In this document: positions 9,554 through 22,078 of the stretch, one piece after another
Layout: each line of letters begins with the position of its first letter
How positions within the stretch are numbered: position 1 is the stretch's first letter
NCBI RefSeq assembly: GCF_000143415.4
Contig: NW_003314304.1
Coordinates: 1,478,841 to 1,542,840, forward strand
Direction: 5' to 3'
From: Selaginella moellendorffii
Lineage: Eukaryota; Streptophyta; Lycopodiopsida; Selaginellales; Selaginellaceae
Length of the DNA stretch: 64,000 nt
Program-made: the position numbers and the translations under genes
Notes under the pieces: model-generated
Databases searched by the model: none
The model's input: the letters and a program-made list of their open reading frames with translations, nothing else
Told to the model about the DNA's origin: nothing

Positions 9554-11067
9554 CTTCTCTCTTCTTCTCTCTAGTGAAAGTGAATCTATCGATCTGAAGT
9601 TCAAAGCTTGCAAGATTCACAAGCTTTCAAATCATGCTCGATCTTCTTCCAACTTAGAAAAAGGAATGACGTACGTACCTGAGACGAATATTTCTTACAA
9701 ACTACTCGAGAGAAACTAGCTAGAACAGCCGGGGAGTGGAAGAACTTGTGGGCGCAAGCGATTCCACGAGGATTCCAGCACCAGCAGCACCAGCATTGCC
9801 AGCGCCAAGAGGAACGAGGAAAAAAAGAGAAAAAAACGAAGAGAGGCAAGTTTGCGCGAGAGGAGAGGAGGAGGAACAAACGCAAACGCCGCAGGACCGA
9901 GCGAGCGAGATGCCTCAACTAAAACCAGTTTAAATACTAGGACTTAGAAAGAAAACCTCGCTCGCTCGCGGCTATGGAGGAACGAGGAGGACGCCGTTTC
10001 GAATCTTTGTCGTCTCGATCGATCGACAGCTTTTCACTCCCTCTTTTTACCAGCCAGCGATCCATCTTTCCCGGCTAAGCGCTCTTTCTTTCTAAGACGA
10101 TACGGCCCTGGCCGCATTGAAATCCACCTGGTCGGTGCCAGGGAAGAAATTAATTCCTCCAAGCGGAGAAGAGCGTTCTCTTTCCCACACTATAGTTTGC
10201 TCGCTCGCTACTGCCGCGCTGATACACTGTTCTTCCTCCTGGCTGGCCTCCTCTTTGCATTATCCAGGATTGCTTAGAAACTTAAAACGATGGAAAGCTC
10301 TCTCTCTTTCTCGGCGATGGATGGATCATGCGGCCACAATAACTACTTGAACATCCACCCGCCAGCCCATTTCCAGCCCCAAAAGCTTTTAAAGGGAAGA
10401 CGACGTAACGAGAACCATAGCCATGCCACAATGGCCAAAAACTCTTTTTCTTCCCCCTTGTTCTTGGTGGTGGCAGCATTGATTGGGAAAAAGAGAGAAA
10501 AAAAAAGGTGGAAAACTCTTTGTTCTAACTTCTAACATGGACATTCCCTCTATTATTAGGTCAAGTACCACGCAAAAAGGTGGCGCGGTGATTATAAAGT
10601 CCCATCCACCAACAACTCAGCACCACACACAGTCCAGTGGTGGAACTTAAATGAGTCCACATGTTGGTTGAATGTCCCAACCATTTACATCACGCGAGAG
10701 TGAGGTCAACGCCATCCATCCACGTCTCGGGGTTGGATCATCAAAGTTGCCACCAAGTTACGCTCCAAATCGTGATCTCTCTCGCCTGGCAAGGAATCCC
10801 AGCGACCAATCAATCCTGTCCATCGATCGAGCTAAAGAAGAAACGATGCGGAGCGGGAGAGAGAGACGCTCAAACCGCTCGCATTCATTGCTTTTTGGCG
10901 GAAGAGAGGCTCCGAGAGAGCGAGCACCACATCGATTCTCTCACGCTTCTCTCGGATCTCCTCCGATCTGATCTCTTGTAGCTTCCTGTGTATAGTAGAA
11001 AAATAGTTTTTCTTTCGGAAAGTTGGTCTCTTTCGATTTTTACCGGTGTTAGTAGCTCGGCTCCGGA
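9554..11067. other. Intergenic region upstream of KCS
   Basis: About 1.5 kb between the KCS start and the stop of the SEC14 gene. It should contain the KCS promoter and 5' UTR and the SEC14 3' UTR. Short frames on both strands show no recognisable domain. I see no gene here. Confidence 0.5.
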
Positions 11068-12306
11068 TTAGCGCCAGTGCTCTTGCATCTTGACGTCGTC
11101 TTGCTTCATCATCCTGCCGTAGTCTTCGTGGTTGTACTCGCAGTTACCGCGGCCTCCAAAGGACGTGTCCAGCTTCTCCATGTCAAACACGTCCTCGAGC
11201 AGCTTGACGCTGTCGGGATCCTTGCTGTAGACGAACTTGACTTTCTTGTAAGTCTTGGGATCCAAGAATGGCTTGACTAGCTGCAACGCAAAGCAACAGC
11301 CACGAGTTATTGACCATGCAAGCGGAAAAGAAGAAGGGAACTCGAAACTTACAGCCCAGAATGCCTCGAAGATCCGGGGGGGATTGTAAAGAATCGCCAC
11401 GCCCAGCCTCTCGGGATAGTGGTTCTGCAAAACATTAGCGGTCTCGCGAGCGGCACTGAGGGGAACGGAGTTAGAGACGCTCCAACCGTGGAAGTCAATG
11501 AGCCACACCATTTGTTCCTGGTCGGGTGGCAAGTTCAGAACAGCATTCTCCAGACAGTACACCAGCTGCCGTATCTGACCATTTTGATCCTTGGTGTTCT
11601 GTGCCATCGAGAGAAAAGCCAAAAACAAGGTGAGGAGAAAAGCTGCCAGATCTTAACTCTCGACCAACAGAAAGAAGTAAAGGAGTACCTGTCTCGCAGG
11701 CCGCATTATAAGAATCGCTCTCCCGTAGTTGTCCACGAAATTGGCTCTATACACCTTGCCTGTCTCGGATTCAATGGCTATGTCCTCCTGGAAAACGAAA
11801 ATTCATCGATCAACATCAGCAACGAGGACAGAGAGAAAAGAAAGAAAAAGAAAACCAACAAGCAGAAGAAAAGCTTGCCATGGATTTAAGATCTCACCCA
11901 GCGGATGCTTTCTGGCTTGAAAGTCGCCCTCCACTTTAAAGAATCTTTAAGCATTTTCTCGGCCTTCTTTAGATTCCAGTTCCGGGCTCGCAGGTAGCGC
12001 TTGAGGCACGCGTCGGTGCAGTAGCGCTGCGATTTGTCGGTGAGAGAACCCAGCGCCGACCGCAGGCTATCCACCTGGAAGAAGGAGACGGTGATCGGAA
12101 GTAGAGAGGCTATGGAATCACTTCCGCAAGCTAGAGCTAGAGTAAGAGATAGAGATTATTACCTTTGCTTGCTCTTCCTCCGGAGAGGCTGGGTCGTCGC
12201 CCTTGCTCCGATTCCTCCAGATTGACGAGCGAGGCGATGGATGCTGCGGCGGCTGCTCCGATCCCTCGCGATCCGGCTCTCCATTCCTCTTTTTCTTGCT
12301 CGCCAT
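11068..12306 (-). CDS. SEC14-like CRAL-TRIO lipid-transfer protein
   Basis: I infer five exons (minus strand): 12163-12306, 11898-12074, 11689-11787, 11353-11598 and 11068-11280, separated by 72-110 nt GT/AG introns. The protein starts MASKKKRNGEP. A CRAL-TRIO N-terminal helix region follows (CLKRYLRARNWNLKKAEKML), then the lipid-binding CRAL-TRIO domain with YRANFVDNYGRAILIMRP, EQMVWLIDFHGWSVSN, HYPERLGVAILYNPP and KVKFVYSKD. It matches the short plant SEC14 class (like Arabidopsis At1g22180/At4g08690) that transfers or presents phosphatidylinositol and other lipids between membranes. No GOLD or nodulin domain is attached. It shares a ~200-bp divergent promoter with the importin gene. The exact ligand is unknown. 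Confidence 0.92.
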
Positions 12307-12509
12307 CGCTGTGGAGTAAAACCCTAGCGCCAAGAACAGGAAGCTTGGATCTGTGCGTGGTGAGTGCTGGCTATACCCTTGCTTGACTTCAGCAGGTCTA
12401 CAACACGTGGCACGTATCTTCCACGTGGCGCGTTTCCATTCGCCGAAAGTGGAAGAGCCCTAATTTTTTGAATTTTATTTGCTCTAGGGTTCGTGACGCT
12501 TTTGGAGGA
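12307..12509. promoter_or_regulatory. Divergent promoter, SEC14 gene / importin gene
   Basis: Only 203 bp separate the two start codons. The segment carries a telo-box-like AAACCCTAG (about 12318-12326) near the SEC14 start, and an AGGGTT element in the opposite orientation (about 12485-12490) near the importin start. Telo-boxes are common in plant promoters of growth- and translation-related genes. The shared regulation is inferred. Confidence 0.6.
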
Positions 12510-15500
12510 ATGGCTGTGCCGAGGGCGCAGCTCGAGGCGTGGCTGATCGACACGGCCAGTCCCGATGATGCATTGAGATCCTCTGCTACTGCCGCCATCG
12601 CGAGCGCCGAGGCCGTCACTGGATTTGCCGAGTGCCTTCTCGCGATTTCCGCAGGTAAAATCCCTTGCATTGTCTCAGCTCCTCTCTTTCTGAATCGCTT
12701 TCGCGCAGATCAGAATGGGACGCAGGCGATTGCCGCCGCGACGTATTTCAAGAATTTTTTGCGAGCGCATTGGGCCCAGAAGGAAAAGATCCGTGGCGCC
12801 GAGCGTAAAAATCTGAGAGAACAACTCTTGGAAGTGCTTTTGCGAGTGGATTCTATTGTTCTCAATCTATTGACAGAAGCTGTAAGTTCTTAAGTTTATC
12901 GGATCGGAGAGATGTTCTTCTGACATGGTTTTTTTTTTCCAGTTTCGAATTGTTGCTTCTCATGATTTTTCGGGCCAGGAGAAGTCATGGCAAGAGCTCG
13001 TTCCAGCGTTGCACAATGCGGTCAAGAACAGTGATCTTGTTGCTGATGTATCCACTGCTCCTCCTTACAAAACTCTGAATGCTCTTCTTGCAATTCAGGC
13101 CATCACCAAGCCATTCCAGGTGCGTATGAGAGAGGTCTCCTTTTAACGTTCTAATTGCAAAGCTATTGTTATCAGATGTGATTCGGGACTTTTGTATTGC
13201 AGTACTTTCTCGATCCTACTGTTGCGAGAGAACCTGTTCCGCCGCTTCTGGAACTCATCTCGAGGGATTTGCTTGTGCCGCTTCACGGGTTTTTCCACCA
13301 CCTTGTTGAACAGGTAAAAGTGCGCGTGCACTGAAAGTTCTTTTAACTCTTGCTCTGATATGAAGGCCTTAAAGTCAAAAGAGAAAGGATTTGCGCCACA
13401 TGACAACGTCTTGCTTGTGATTGCAAAGACTTTTCATCTCGCTGTAAGATCGCTCTCTCTCCAAGTTTTTCCATGTGTATCTTTGCTTTACAGATAGGAT
13501 CCCATATGCCAGCAAGTGTACTTTCCTGCCTCAAAATTTGGATCGGAGATGTTCTCGCGCTGCTGGACATTGTCAATGTCGATCAAACCATGGACCTTTC
13601 GGAACAATCTTCTAGACTGAAGGTTTGGAAGCGTTGCTTACAGATATGCTGTACACTGGTTGCACGACATCGAAAACACACCGAACAGTATGTTGACAGT
13701 TTCTTTCGCTATTCTGAGGAACTGATTGGATGCCCGACTCAGATTCTTATCAGCCATTTCCGCTGCATCGCTAAAGATTGTAAGCAGCCACACAACAGGA
13801 AAGGTATTTGTATGCGCATTCGAAGACAATAGTAAACAAGTGTCTCATACAGGATATTCATGTTGCGCAAGAGCGGATTATATCCTTGGCGTTTGATTTG
13901 CTGGCGAACATCCTAGAAACTGGGCCTGTAGGCTTTTCTGCTCTCGCATTTTGTAGCTTGACTCGCAAATGGTTTGTCAGGGATGGCGACTTTTGTCCCC
14001 ACAATTTTCTTCTCTGTTGGAGAAATCTATAGTTTCGGCTCTGGTGCTGAGACAAAAGGTACAATGCAAGTTGATCTGTCTCACCGTTTACTTTAAAAAT
14101 TTCTGTAGGACGTTGCTGATTGGAACGATGATGAAGATGAATACTTGCGGAAAAATCTCCCCTCTGACCTGGTAAAACTTCTCAGCTGTCAATTTTCATA
14201 CCGTAACTTGTGATATTTAGGACGAGTCGTGTGGTTGGAGGGACGATTTACTGACACCAAGGAGGAGTGCTTTGAATCTTCTTGGGGTTATTGCCACGTC
14301 AAAGGCAGGTATTCTTGCGGGACCTGTGGATTTTTGACATATGCCTGTGAAAGAAGCAGGGACCTGCTGGTGCTGGGAAGACACCAAACAAACGCAAGAA
14401 AGGGAAAAACAAGGATGGGACAGCAGGAGAATTACTAGTCATGCCATATCTGTCTCGATATCCTCTACCAACTGACGGCACGTGTTTTGAATCAACTGTA
14501 AGGTAGTACGCGCTACGTCCTAAAGGAGGTTGTAAACTGTGACTATCACTGTTTTGCAGCTACTTCGGAGTTTTGCTCGCATATGGCGCCCTTCAGCAGG
14601 TATGACTTTCTTATCTCTTACTCTCAGATTGTCTTAGTCTGTCCTATCGTTTGGCAGTTTTTTAAGTCGCAGTCGGCCGAGTATCTGAAAATGATACTCC
14701 TTTCAAGAGTTTTTCCTATATATTCTTTGACGCCTCCGTCACCTTTCCTGCTAGCAAATGCGAACTGGCTACTTGGGGAATTGGCAACTTGCTTGCCTGA
14801 GGTTTGAGCAACTCAAGGCGTTGACTAAGCTCTTCTGTGTTTCATTAGGATCTGAAGCAGCCAGTGTTTGACTCCCTGATATCCGCGATGCTGGCTGAGA
14901 ATGTTGGAGGTGTGTCCTGGAGACCTGTACGTGCGTCTGCTGCTGCTGCTCTCGCAGCTCTTCTTGAGGTCTTTTACGAAAAAATTCGTGATCGTCAATT
15001 TAACAAGGAAAAAAAAATTCTCAGGAGGATTACAAGCCAGTGAAATGGTTTCCGTTGCTGCAAGCGATCGTTTCTTCTGTCAAATCTGGTGCCGATGATG
15101 CCAGGCATGCGCTACAGCTACTGACGACTACTGTTGAGACTGGAGAAGAGGATGCTGCTGTACATGTGCCGTACCTTGTTGTGTCGATCAAAGACGAACT
15201 TCTGAGGCATCTCCCTGCTCCTCCTGACTTACAGGTTAGCCTCATTGCTTTTAATGTCTCTTATGCTTCCACTTGTGGTGTAGGTAGTGGAGCTTGGCTT
15301 CTCTTCAATGGCTGCATTAGCGCATTGTTGGGACTCTGCAGAACCAGGTGTCAGTAAGAAAGATGAGGAGCCTATAAAGAACTGGAGAGAAGGCTGCATA
15401 ACGTTAAGAAATACATTTGCGCAGCTTTTGCAACGTGCGTGGATCTGTTCGCCCGAGGTATACTTGGTCGTGGGATGTTATAGTTCTTACGTTTAAAAGT

Positions 15501-16962
15501 ACGATGCAGAATGACGCGGAGCAAGTAAAGACACCTCCGTCGTGCTTAAATGACGCGTCGGTAATTCTCGGATGCCTCGTCAAGCATACATCGGATTCTA
15601 GCGATATGACGAGGCTTAAGATTGAGCGCCTGGTGCAAGTCTGGGCCGATTCTATAGCTGATTGGAATGCGTGGGACGAAGAAGAAGACTTGGCAGTTTT
15701 TGATGCCATGGAGGAGATTATCGCTTTCAACGTAAAGCTCTCTACTGCTCGTTGTTTTCTCAATTGCGTACTAAAATCCTTTAAACTTTGACAGGCAAGA
15801 TGTCCACTGCAGCAGTTTTGTGTCGCAGAAACGCCGTTACCTCCAGCCCCTCCAGTGCCGCCTCGTTCCATTCTGGAAGGAATGGCTGCTTTCGTAAGCT
15901 CGGGGATGGAATCTGCATACGCTGCTGCTACATGGCGGGCTTGCAGACTTTCCCATACTCTGCTACATTCGACGTCGGTGTCTTTCGAGGGCGAGGCTGC
16001 AGTGAAGCTGTTGGTGTGTCGATTCACCGAGGCGGCATTCGGACGGCTAACAGAGCTTTCGAGTTTCAACGTCCCATTGGCAAAGCCTCTCATTCTTGTC
16101 ATTTCATCGTGCTACGTCGGGCTGCCGGACATAGTTGAGAAAGTTTTGTCAGTGGCTGGAAAAACGAAGGATGTCACAGAGCCTTTCCTGCAATGGGCCG
16201 AAGCTATGGCAACACTGGCAGATATAGACGCTGATCCTGGCCTTGTTCTTGAAACTGAGCTCAAGCTTGGAGGTAGGTATCAACGACTGATCATATTAGG
16301 CCTTACATTTTCTTGACGTTAATGCAGTTATGTGCCTGCTGAAACTTGTCGATCGCTTGGCCAACAACGGGACAACGGAGAAGATCGCCGGCAAGTGCCT
16401 TGAGTCACTACTAGATGCTGCGGTACGCCTTAAAGAAGCTCAACAGACGAATAAAGCAGAAGGCGAGGAAGACGGTAACGAAGACGACGATACCAATGAC
16501 AACTCAGAAGAGTACTCGGAGGTGATGAACCTAAACTTAATGTTCTCTACGTAACTCAAATCTGTCGGTTCGCTTTCGTTAGGAGGTGAGCGACGAGGAA
16601 GACGAAGAGGAGGAGCGCGAGGAAACAGAGGACGAGTTTCTGGAACGCTATGCCGAGACTGCGCGAGAGCTGGAGGAAGAAGCTATAGAAGATGCCGAAG
16701 GTGGAACGGAAGAAGACGGTCAAGACATCGAGCTAGGTGCGTGTCATCAAAAGATAATTTCTTGGTGATCCTGAGCGGCTTTGACTTTGCAGGAGTTTTG
16801 GCATTGGCGGATGCGGAGAAGTCCCTGGCCTTGTGCATCCAAAGCCGTGGAGGACTTGTGATGGAACAGGCTCTTGATCCCGACCTGGTTTGCAAGTTTG
16901 TGCAAGCGTTCCCGCATTTAAGCTGCTTGTTCCCGCTCACTAGGTGCAGCGAAACGGGATAG
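12510..16962 (+). CDS. Importin-beta family ARM/HEAT protein (At3g17340/SAD2-like)
   Basis: This is a multi-exon gene starting MAVPRAQLEAW at 12510, with many 50-90 nt introns. The first exons are 12510-12654, 12709-12881, 12943-13119, 13203-13313 and 13366 onward. The N-terminal part has importin motifs (TYFKNFLRAHW near residue 75). The middle matches the plant karyopherin family typified by Arabidopsis At3g17340 (YLRKNLPSDL, SALNLLGVIATSK, GELLVMPYLSRYPLP). The C-terminal part has the long acidic tract (DEEDEEEEREETEDEF) of IPO7/8/SAD2-type receptors, then LVCKFVQAFPHLS. These HEAT-repeat receptors bind Ran-GTP and carry protein cargo through nuclear pores. One intron (14305-14359) fits only as GC-AG. 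I did not verify every exon; the stop at 16960 is the best reading. A decayed partial copy lies at 18535-20045. Confidence 0.86.
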
Positions 16963-18534
16963 CCGTAAGTATCTCACGTCTTTGTTCTCATTTTTAAGAA
17001 TGAATGACTTGTGTTCATTCCAGTCCTCGTCACTAGGTATCTGATCGCCATTGAAATTGGATACACAAGAGGTTGCGTGTAAAATCCCTGTTTGTCTATT
17101 TCTTTGTTCTTTTCTTTTCCAGAAATCTCAAGCACAGAAAGCGTGGCCTTCCTAGATTGATGGCTGACTATCTGAGCGAGTCTTTTTGTTGGGACTCTCT
17201 TCCTCGGTTGTGGGAAATCGTCCTAAAATTCAATATTAAAACAAACTAAAACGTTAATGTAAAATACCCATACTTAATTGTCATGCACATATAAACCATT
17301 TTCAGAAAGTATGGAAGATGTTACCTTTCTACTTTTTATACCCAAGATAGATAACTCAAAGATTCAACATCTATGGGATTGGAATTATAGTAAAATAAAA
17401 TTTGGAGTAATTTATTCTTACGGGCTAAAAGTTTGCTTTGTCTGTCACCCCATCCTTGGTTTTCTCTCACAGACTTCTTTGTTTCATCGGCAATCCTCTT
17501 TGCTAAAGATCACTGAATTGCTACTAGTAAAGGCCTATGAGGACTAGCTATATCTAGAGGTTTCATAAAATGCATTGCTTTCAAACATTGAATGTTAACA
17601 AAATATTTTATGAATGAATTTCTTACTACAATAATAAATAAAAACGTTTACATTTCTTGAGACCTAGTAATCTCATTTCTATTTCTCAATTATTATTTAT
17701 ACAACTTTGATTAGCATTAATATGAGCTTTTGAAATCAAGAAGGGTGGTTATCCACAAGAAATAATTTACCATTTTTGTGTTTATTTAGAGCTATACGTT
17801 TAAAAATATCACTCTAAAAATAAACAGTTGTTTATCTTTAAATAATAAATAATTCTAATTGCTATAAAATAAATAAAAATTGGATGTTGACTTAGTATAC
17901 ATCTACAATCTCCATATGTATAAGGTATCTTATTTATCGCAACGGAAAAATAATAATAAATACTTTATATTTAACTCTACATGTTTTAAAGATCCAGAGG
18001 GAACAGTCTTATAATATATTCACATTTATCATATACTAATCCTGGATTTTACCATAGTGGTAGTTGATAAGCTATTTGCCAATATTTGGCAATTTTCTAT
18101 TATATATAAACTCAATTTCTATTAATGATAAGTTAGATAAATTAATAGCAAGCACTAATTAGGTAAGATTATAAAATAAACATATTTCATCAGCACAAGC
18201 CAATCCAATGGTTTAATAATAGTATACCGAACACCTGTGGATATTTTATTTTTAATAAAAGAAAAATAAAAAATATTATTCACAATTAAAATAAAAAAGA
18301 ATATCTTTTAGTTCTGTATTTTAGACTCAAAAATCATTCCAAATAAGTTTTTTCAAGCCAGGGATATCATCTGTTGTTTGGTAGACAAAAGGTACAGCAT
18401 TCCCATGTTGATGTTTCTCTCAGCGTTTGTTTTTAAATGCCGGGACACTGGACAATCAAATTCTCCCCTCTCTAACTTGGGTTGATGATGTTTCCTGTAG
18501 AAACTTGTTCTTGTGTATTCATGCTCTAAAATAT
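16963..18534. other. Intergenic, AT-rich, between importin gene and its pseudogene
   Basis: 16963-17230 is probably the importin 3' UTR. 17230-18400 is AT-rich with no supported gene, tRNA or recognisable transposon. Confidence 0.5.
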
Positions 18535-20045
18535 TGTGCAAGACAACAGGGAACTCCTGGTGCTGACAACACGAAGACAAGAATAAGGATGCTTGAGGGA
18601 CAGCAGGAGCATCGCTTCTTGTCACGGTGCTTGCTTCTTCAAATCATGTAAACAATGCTAGCTATTTGGACCTTTTCTTTCTCATGTTCTCATGTTTTTT
18701 TTTCTTGTCTTGGCAGTTTTTCCAAATCTGAGAACAAATCTGTCATCTTTCCATGTTATGGTCAACTTGAGTGAGCTATATCTTTATTCCATTTCAACGT
18801 TCCAAGCCAGCAGCAATGTATAAAGCGTCTCAGAGCAGCTCGGAGCTCTTTTTGAGATCTGTTACAGTGTGCCTTCATTATCTAGTCATCCTTCTAACGA
18901 GCAAACAAGCTTCTCTCAGGAGCCGGACATATGGTTTGCCGAGACAGGAGAAGAGGACGCGGTTTGTTGTACATGTCCCATGCACGAACTCTCCTCCTGA
19001 ATCGCAGGTTACCACGGCACGGCTCACATACGTGTCTCTTAGTTCTCTCCGTGTGACGCATTGGCAGTGGAGCTTTGGCATCTCGTCAGTGGCTGCATTT
19101 TCGTGGTTTTGGGACTCCACACAGAAGCAGGCCGAAAGGAAGACCGAGGTGTAGACTTTTCATTCAGTATCTCACTTTTTTAAAGCGCCGAAACCAGCGA
19201 TGGTGTGAAGAGTATCGAGCGGTGCCATAGTTTTCAGGCCGTGGAAGTGTACTGACGAGCTCGGAGATATTTCTCTCGTCTCGTGCTGCATTCTTCCGGG
19301 GTACGTGTCTTTTGAGAAAGGGGCTGCAGCAGTGAAGATGCTGGTGTGTCGATTCGCAGAAGCGGCATTCGGACGGATAGCAGAGCTTTCGAGTTTTCAA
19401 CATCTCATTGGCGAAGCCTCTCATTCTTGTCATTCCATCTTGCTACGTTGATGGAACAAGTTTTGTCAGACTCGGGCGTGCCTTCCTGCGGTGGGCCGAA
19501 AGCCATGTCGACAAGGCTGGCAGACAGCGACACTGATCCTAAGCTCGGAGGAAGAGCATTAAGACCAGTGATCAGATCGGGCTTTAACGCTTCTCTTTTC
19601 CTCACGCATGTTTGATGCAGTTATGTGCTTTTGCAGAAACCTGTCGATCGCTCGGCCAACAAACAGGACACCGGAAAAGATTGCTGTGCGCGTTGCTCTA
19701 GATGCTGCAGTACGCATTTAAGAAGGTGCTCAAGGCGAACATACAAAACTTACGGAACTAAAGCTTTGTTCGTGTCGGTTTCAGGAGGGAAGACGAGGAG
19801 GACGAACCATTGACGAAAGGAAGTTTCCGGCCGAGACTGCGAGAAAGCTGGGCGAAGAAGCCCAAGGTGGAAACTGACGAACGAATCTGATGGTCACGCC
19901 AGCGTTTCCTGAAAGGTTTTTCATTCGTTGTCCTTGTGTTTGATGGTGATCGGCCCTTTTGACTTTGCAGGAGGCTAAGTTTCTCTCAGAGCTGTGGACG
20001 ACGATTCGTGGTGGTAAGTTTGAAAGTTTGTGGGAACGTCCCAGG
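18535..20045 (+). pseudogene. Degenerate partial copy of the adjacent importin gene
   Basis: Several stretches match the parent gene in the same order and strand. The match to 14360-14450 is at about 18548-18635 (CCTGGTGCTG, GGGACAGCAGGAG). The match to 15130-15360 is at about 18945-19150. The match to 16010-16130 is at about 19335-19450 (GCGGCATTCGGACGG, AGAGCTTTCGAGTTT). The match to 16325-16460 is at about 19620-19740 (CCTGTCGATCGCTCGGCCAAC). The match to 16660-16910 is at about 19850-20045. Splice sites and reading frame are lost, with many indels and stops, and the 5' third is absent. Introns are partly retained, so this is a DNA-level tandem duplicate and not a processed copy. Confidence 0.85.
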
Positions 20046-22078
20046 TACGTTTCGAAATTCTCACTCTAGTCTCGGCTTTGTTTGAAGATTCTTAGTTGGT
20101 TTTCGTCTCTCTCTCTCTCGAGTTTCATAGCTTGTTTTTCACTCCTCTCGCTTGAGTTTCATAGCTGGTTTTCATTTCTCTCTCGAGTCTCTTGACTTTG
20201 TTTCTTCTTGGCTCCGAGAATGATTGACTTCTCACTTTGGTGGACTTACAATGCAGTCATGTGGCCACGGCCTGACTTCCAGCAAAGTTTGCAAACCCGG
20301 GACGGCCTGGACGCCACATAAAAGGTAGCTTAGCTTTCCTCCTCTCCTTTTTTTTTTCTCATGCACACTTTTTATATTTTTTTCTTCGCCTCAGGACCAC
20401 TGTCGCCAGATGCATTGCGTATGCCGCGAGAAATCCCTCGAGCAAGACAGTGAATTGCCCCCTCGCTTCACTCGGAGAGCTTTTGCGCCTGTTTAAGTGG
20501 ATAGATTCCAACTCTTTGCTCGCACACATTCCAAGCGAGGCGAGATTTTATGCTACGAGACGCGATATTCCACCCAAGGATTTGAACGAGCGTGAAGAAA
20601 AAAGGGAAGAACACCCAACGAAAAACAAAGAACAACTTACAAAGCATTTTGTGGTCCCCTTGAAAGTTTTTACTCTCGCCACTTGGTATTTGTAAAAGCT
20701 GGAAGCTTTTTAGGTGGTGACGTAGTGGCTTGCCACGTGCCCCACTGGGCAATTGCCGCGTGGCAAGCTAGCTTGCTTTGGTATCATTGGGCGTCATTCT
20801 CCGGTTCTAGAGGAATATAAGTAGCTGCAAATTTGAAATTTTAATTGTGTAAAGGTTGTAAAGGTTCGAATTGATTGATTGATTGATCGATCCATGTGGT
20901 TAATGCTCCTCGACTAAATGAATTAAAATTAATTAATCTAGCCGCACTAGCTTTTAACTAATTGGACGATCGCCAGGCCCATTCGTGTTGATGATGATAG
21001 CAAACATTATAAAAACCATGCAAAAACCTCGATCATCGATACCTTGATTCTTTTGTTACAACGACAACATTGGGGCATATTAAAAAGCGTAGAAAACTCT
21101 AGCAAAGTCGCCGATATTTTTTGCAAGCCAACAAACTCTTCCTCTCTCCTAGAATGTTTGTGTGCTACTGTATCGATACGGGTCAAATTATACACTCCAA
21201 TTGGTAGGTATTTGTACATATCTGCGCAGACTATTTAGGACTATTCAAAGCCATTTCTTGTTATCTTAAAGGCGAAAAAATTTGGCCCTTTTTACTTGAT
21301 TCTCTGATCTATCTTAAGACCTTGTAGTTCATCCATAGCATAGTGGCAAGGAAAAAAATTTGACTCGCTCTCAATCCAGAGCCCCAGAGCCCACTACACA
21401 GGATCTCTCCAATCTGTGATTGATGCCACCATGCTTAGATCATAGCCAGGGACCCATCTTGGGTTTTCTCCAATTTTTCTGATCGATCTTCTCTAGCAGT
21501 AAGCGCGAGAGGAGAGGGAGAGAGGGAGAGAGAGAGAGAGATAGAGCTGTTTAGTTACAAGCCAAAGATCCTAGCATGTAGCTTACAGCAAATAGGATGG
21601 ACGAAAGGAATGGATTTGTGGCTCGATTGTGGAGGAGCTCCAAGCGTGACGTTGGTATTTGGGTTCTTGTGGCACGGCGGCGAGCGAGATCAGCAAATCA
21701 GATTCCAAGCCGGCATTGCTCGATACTTGCATTGTTTCCTTTGCTCCTCCCTCTTTTTTACTAGCAAGATCATCGCTAGCGACACACACACGCCCAACTA
21801 TTTCTTTCTCGTCCCCTCTCTCTCATTTCCTCCCCTGCTTCTTTTTTTTCCTTCGTGTCTTGGTGGTCGGCTTGCTTCGCTGCCTTAAAGAATCCCACTC
21901 GATCGACACGGAGTTTGGAGCGATTTCGTCGCAGGGAATCTCGATCGTTTCAGGGAGAAGGAAAAAAATTGGTTTTTTAGTGTCTAGGTAGCGTGAGAAA
22001 GAAACGAAAAGAGGAAAAATGGGGAAAATTGGGTCGTTTTTTCGGTAGAAGAAGCTCACGACTTTTGGAAGAAAAAAA
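20046..22078. other. Intergenic region and probable 5' region of the 5-phosphatase gene
   Basis: No gene is supported. 20100-20220 has pyrimidine-rich imperfect repeats around GAGTTTCATAGCT. 21500-21545 is a GA-rich microsatellite. 21600-22078 is CT/A-rich and probably includes the promoter and 5' UTR of the next gene. Confidence 0.5.
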
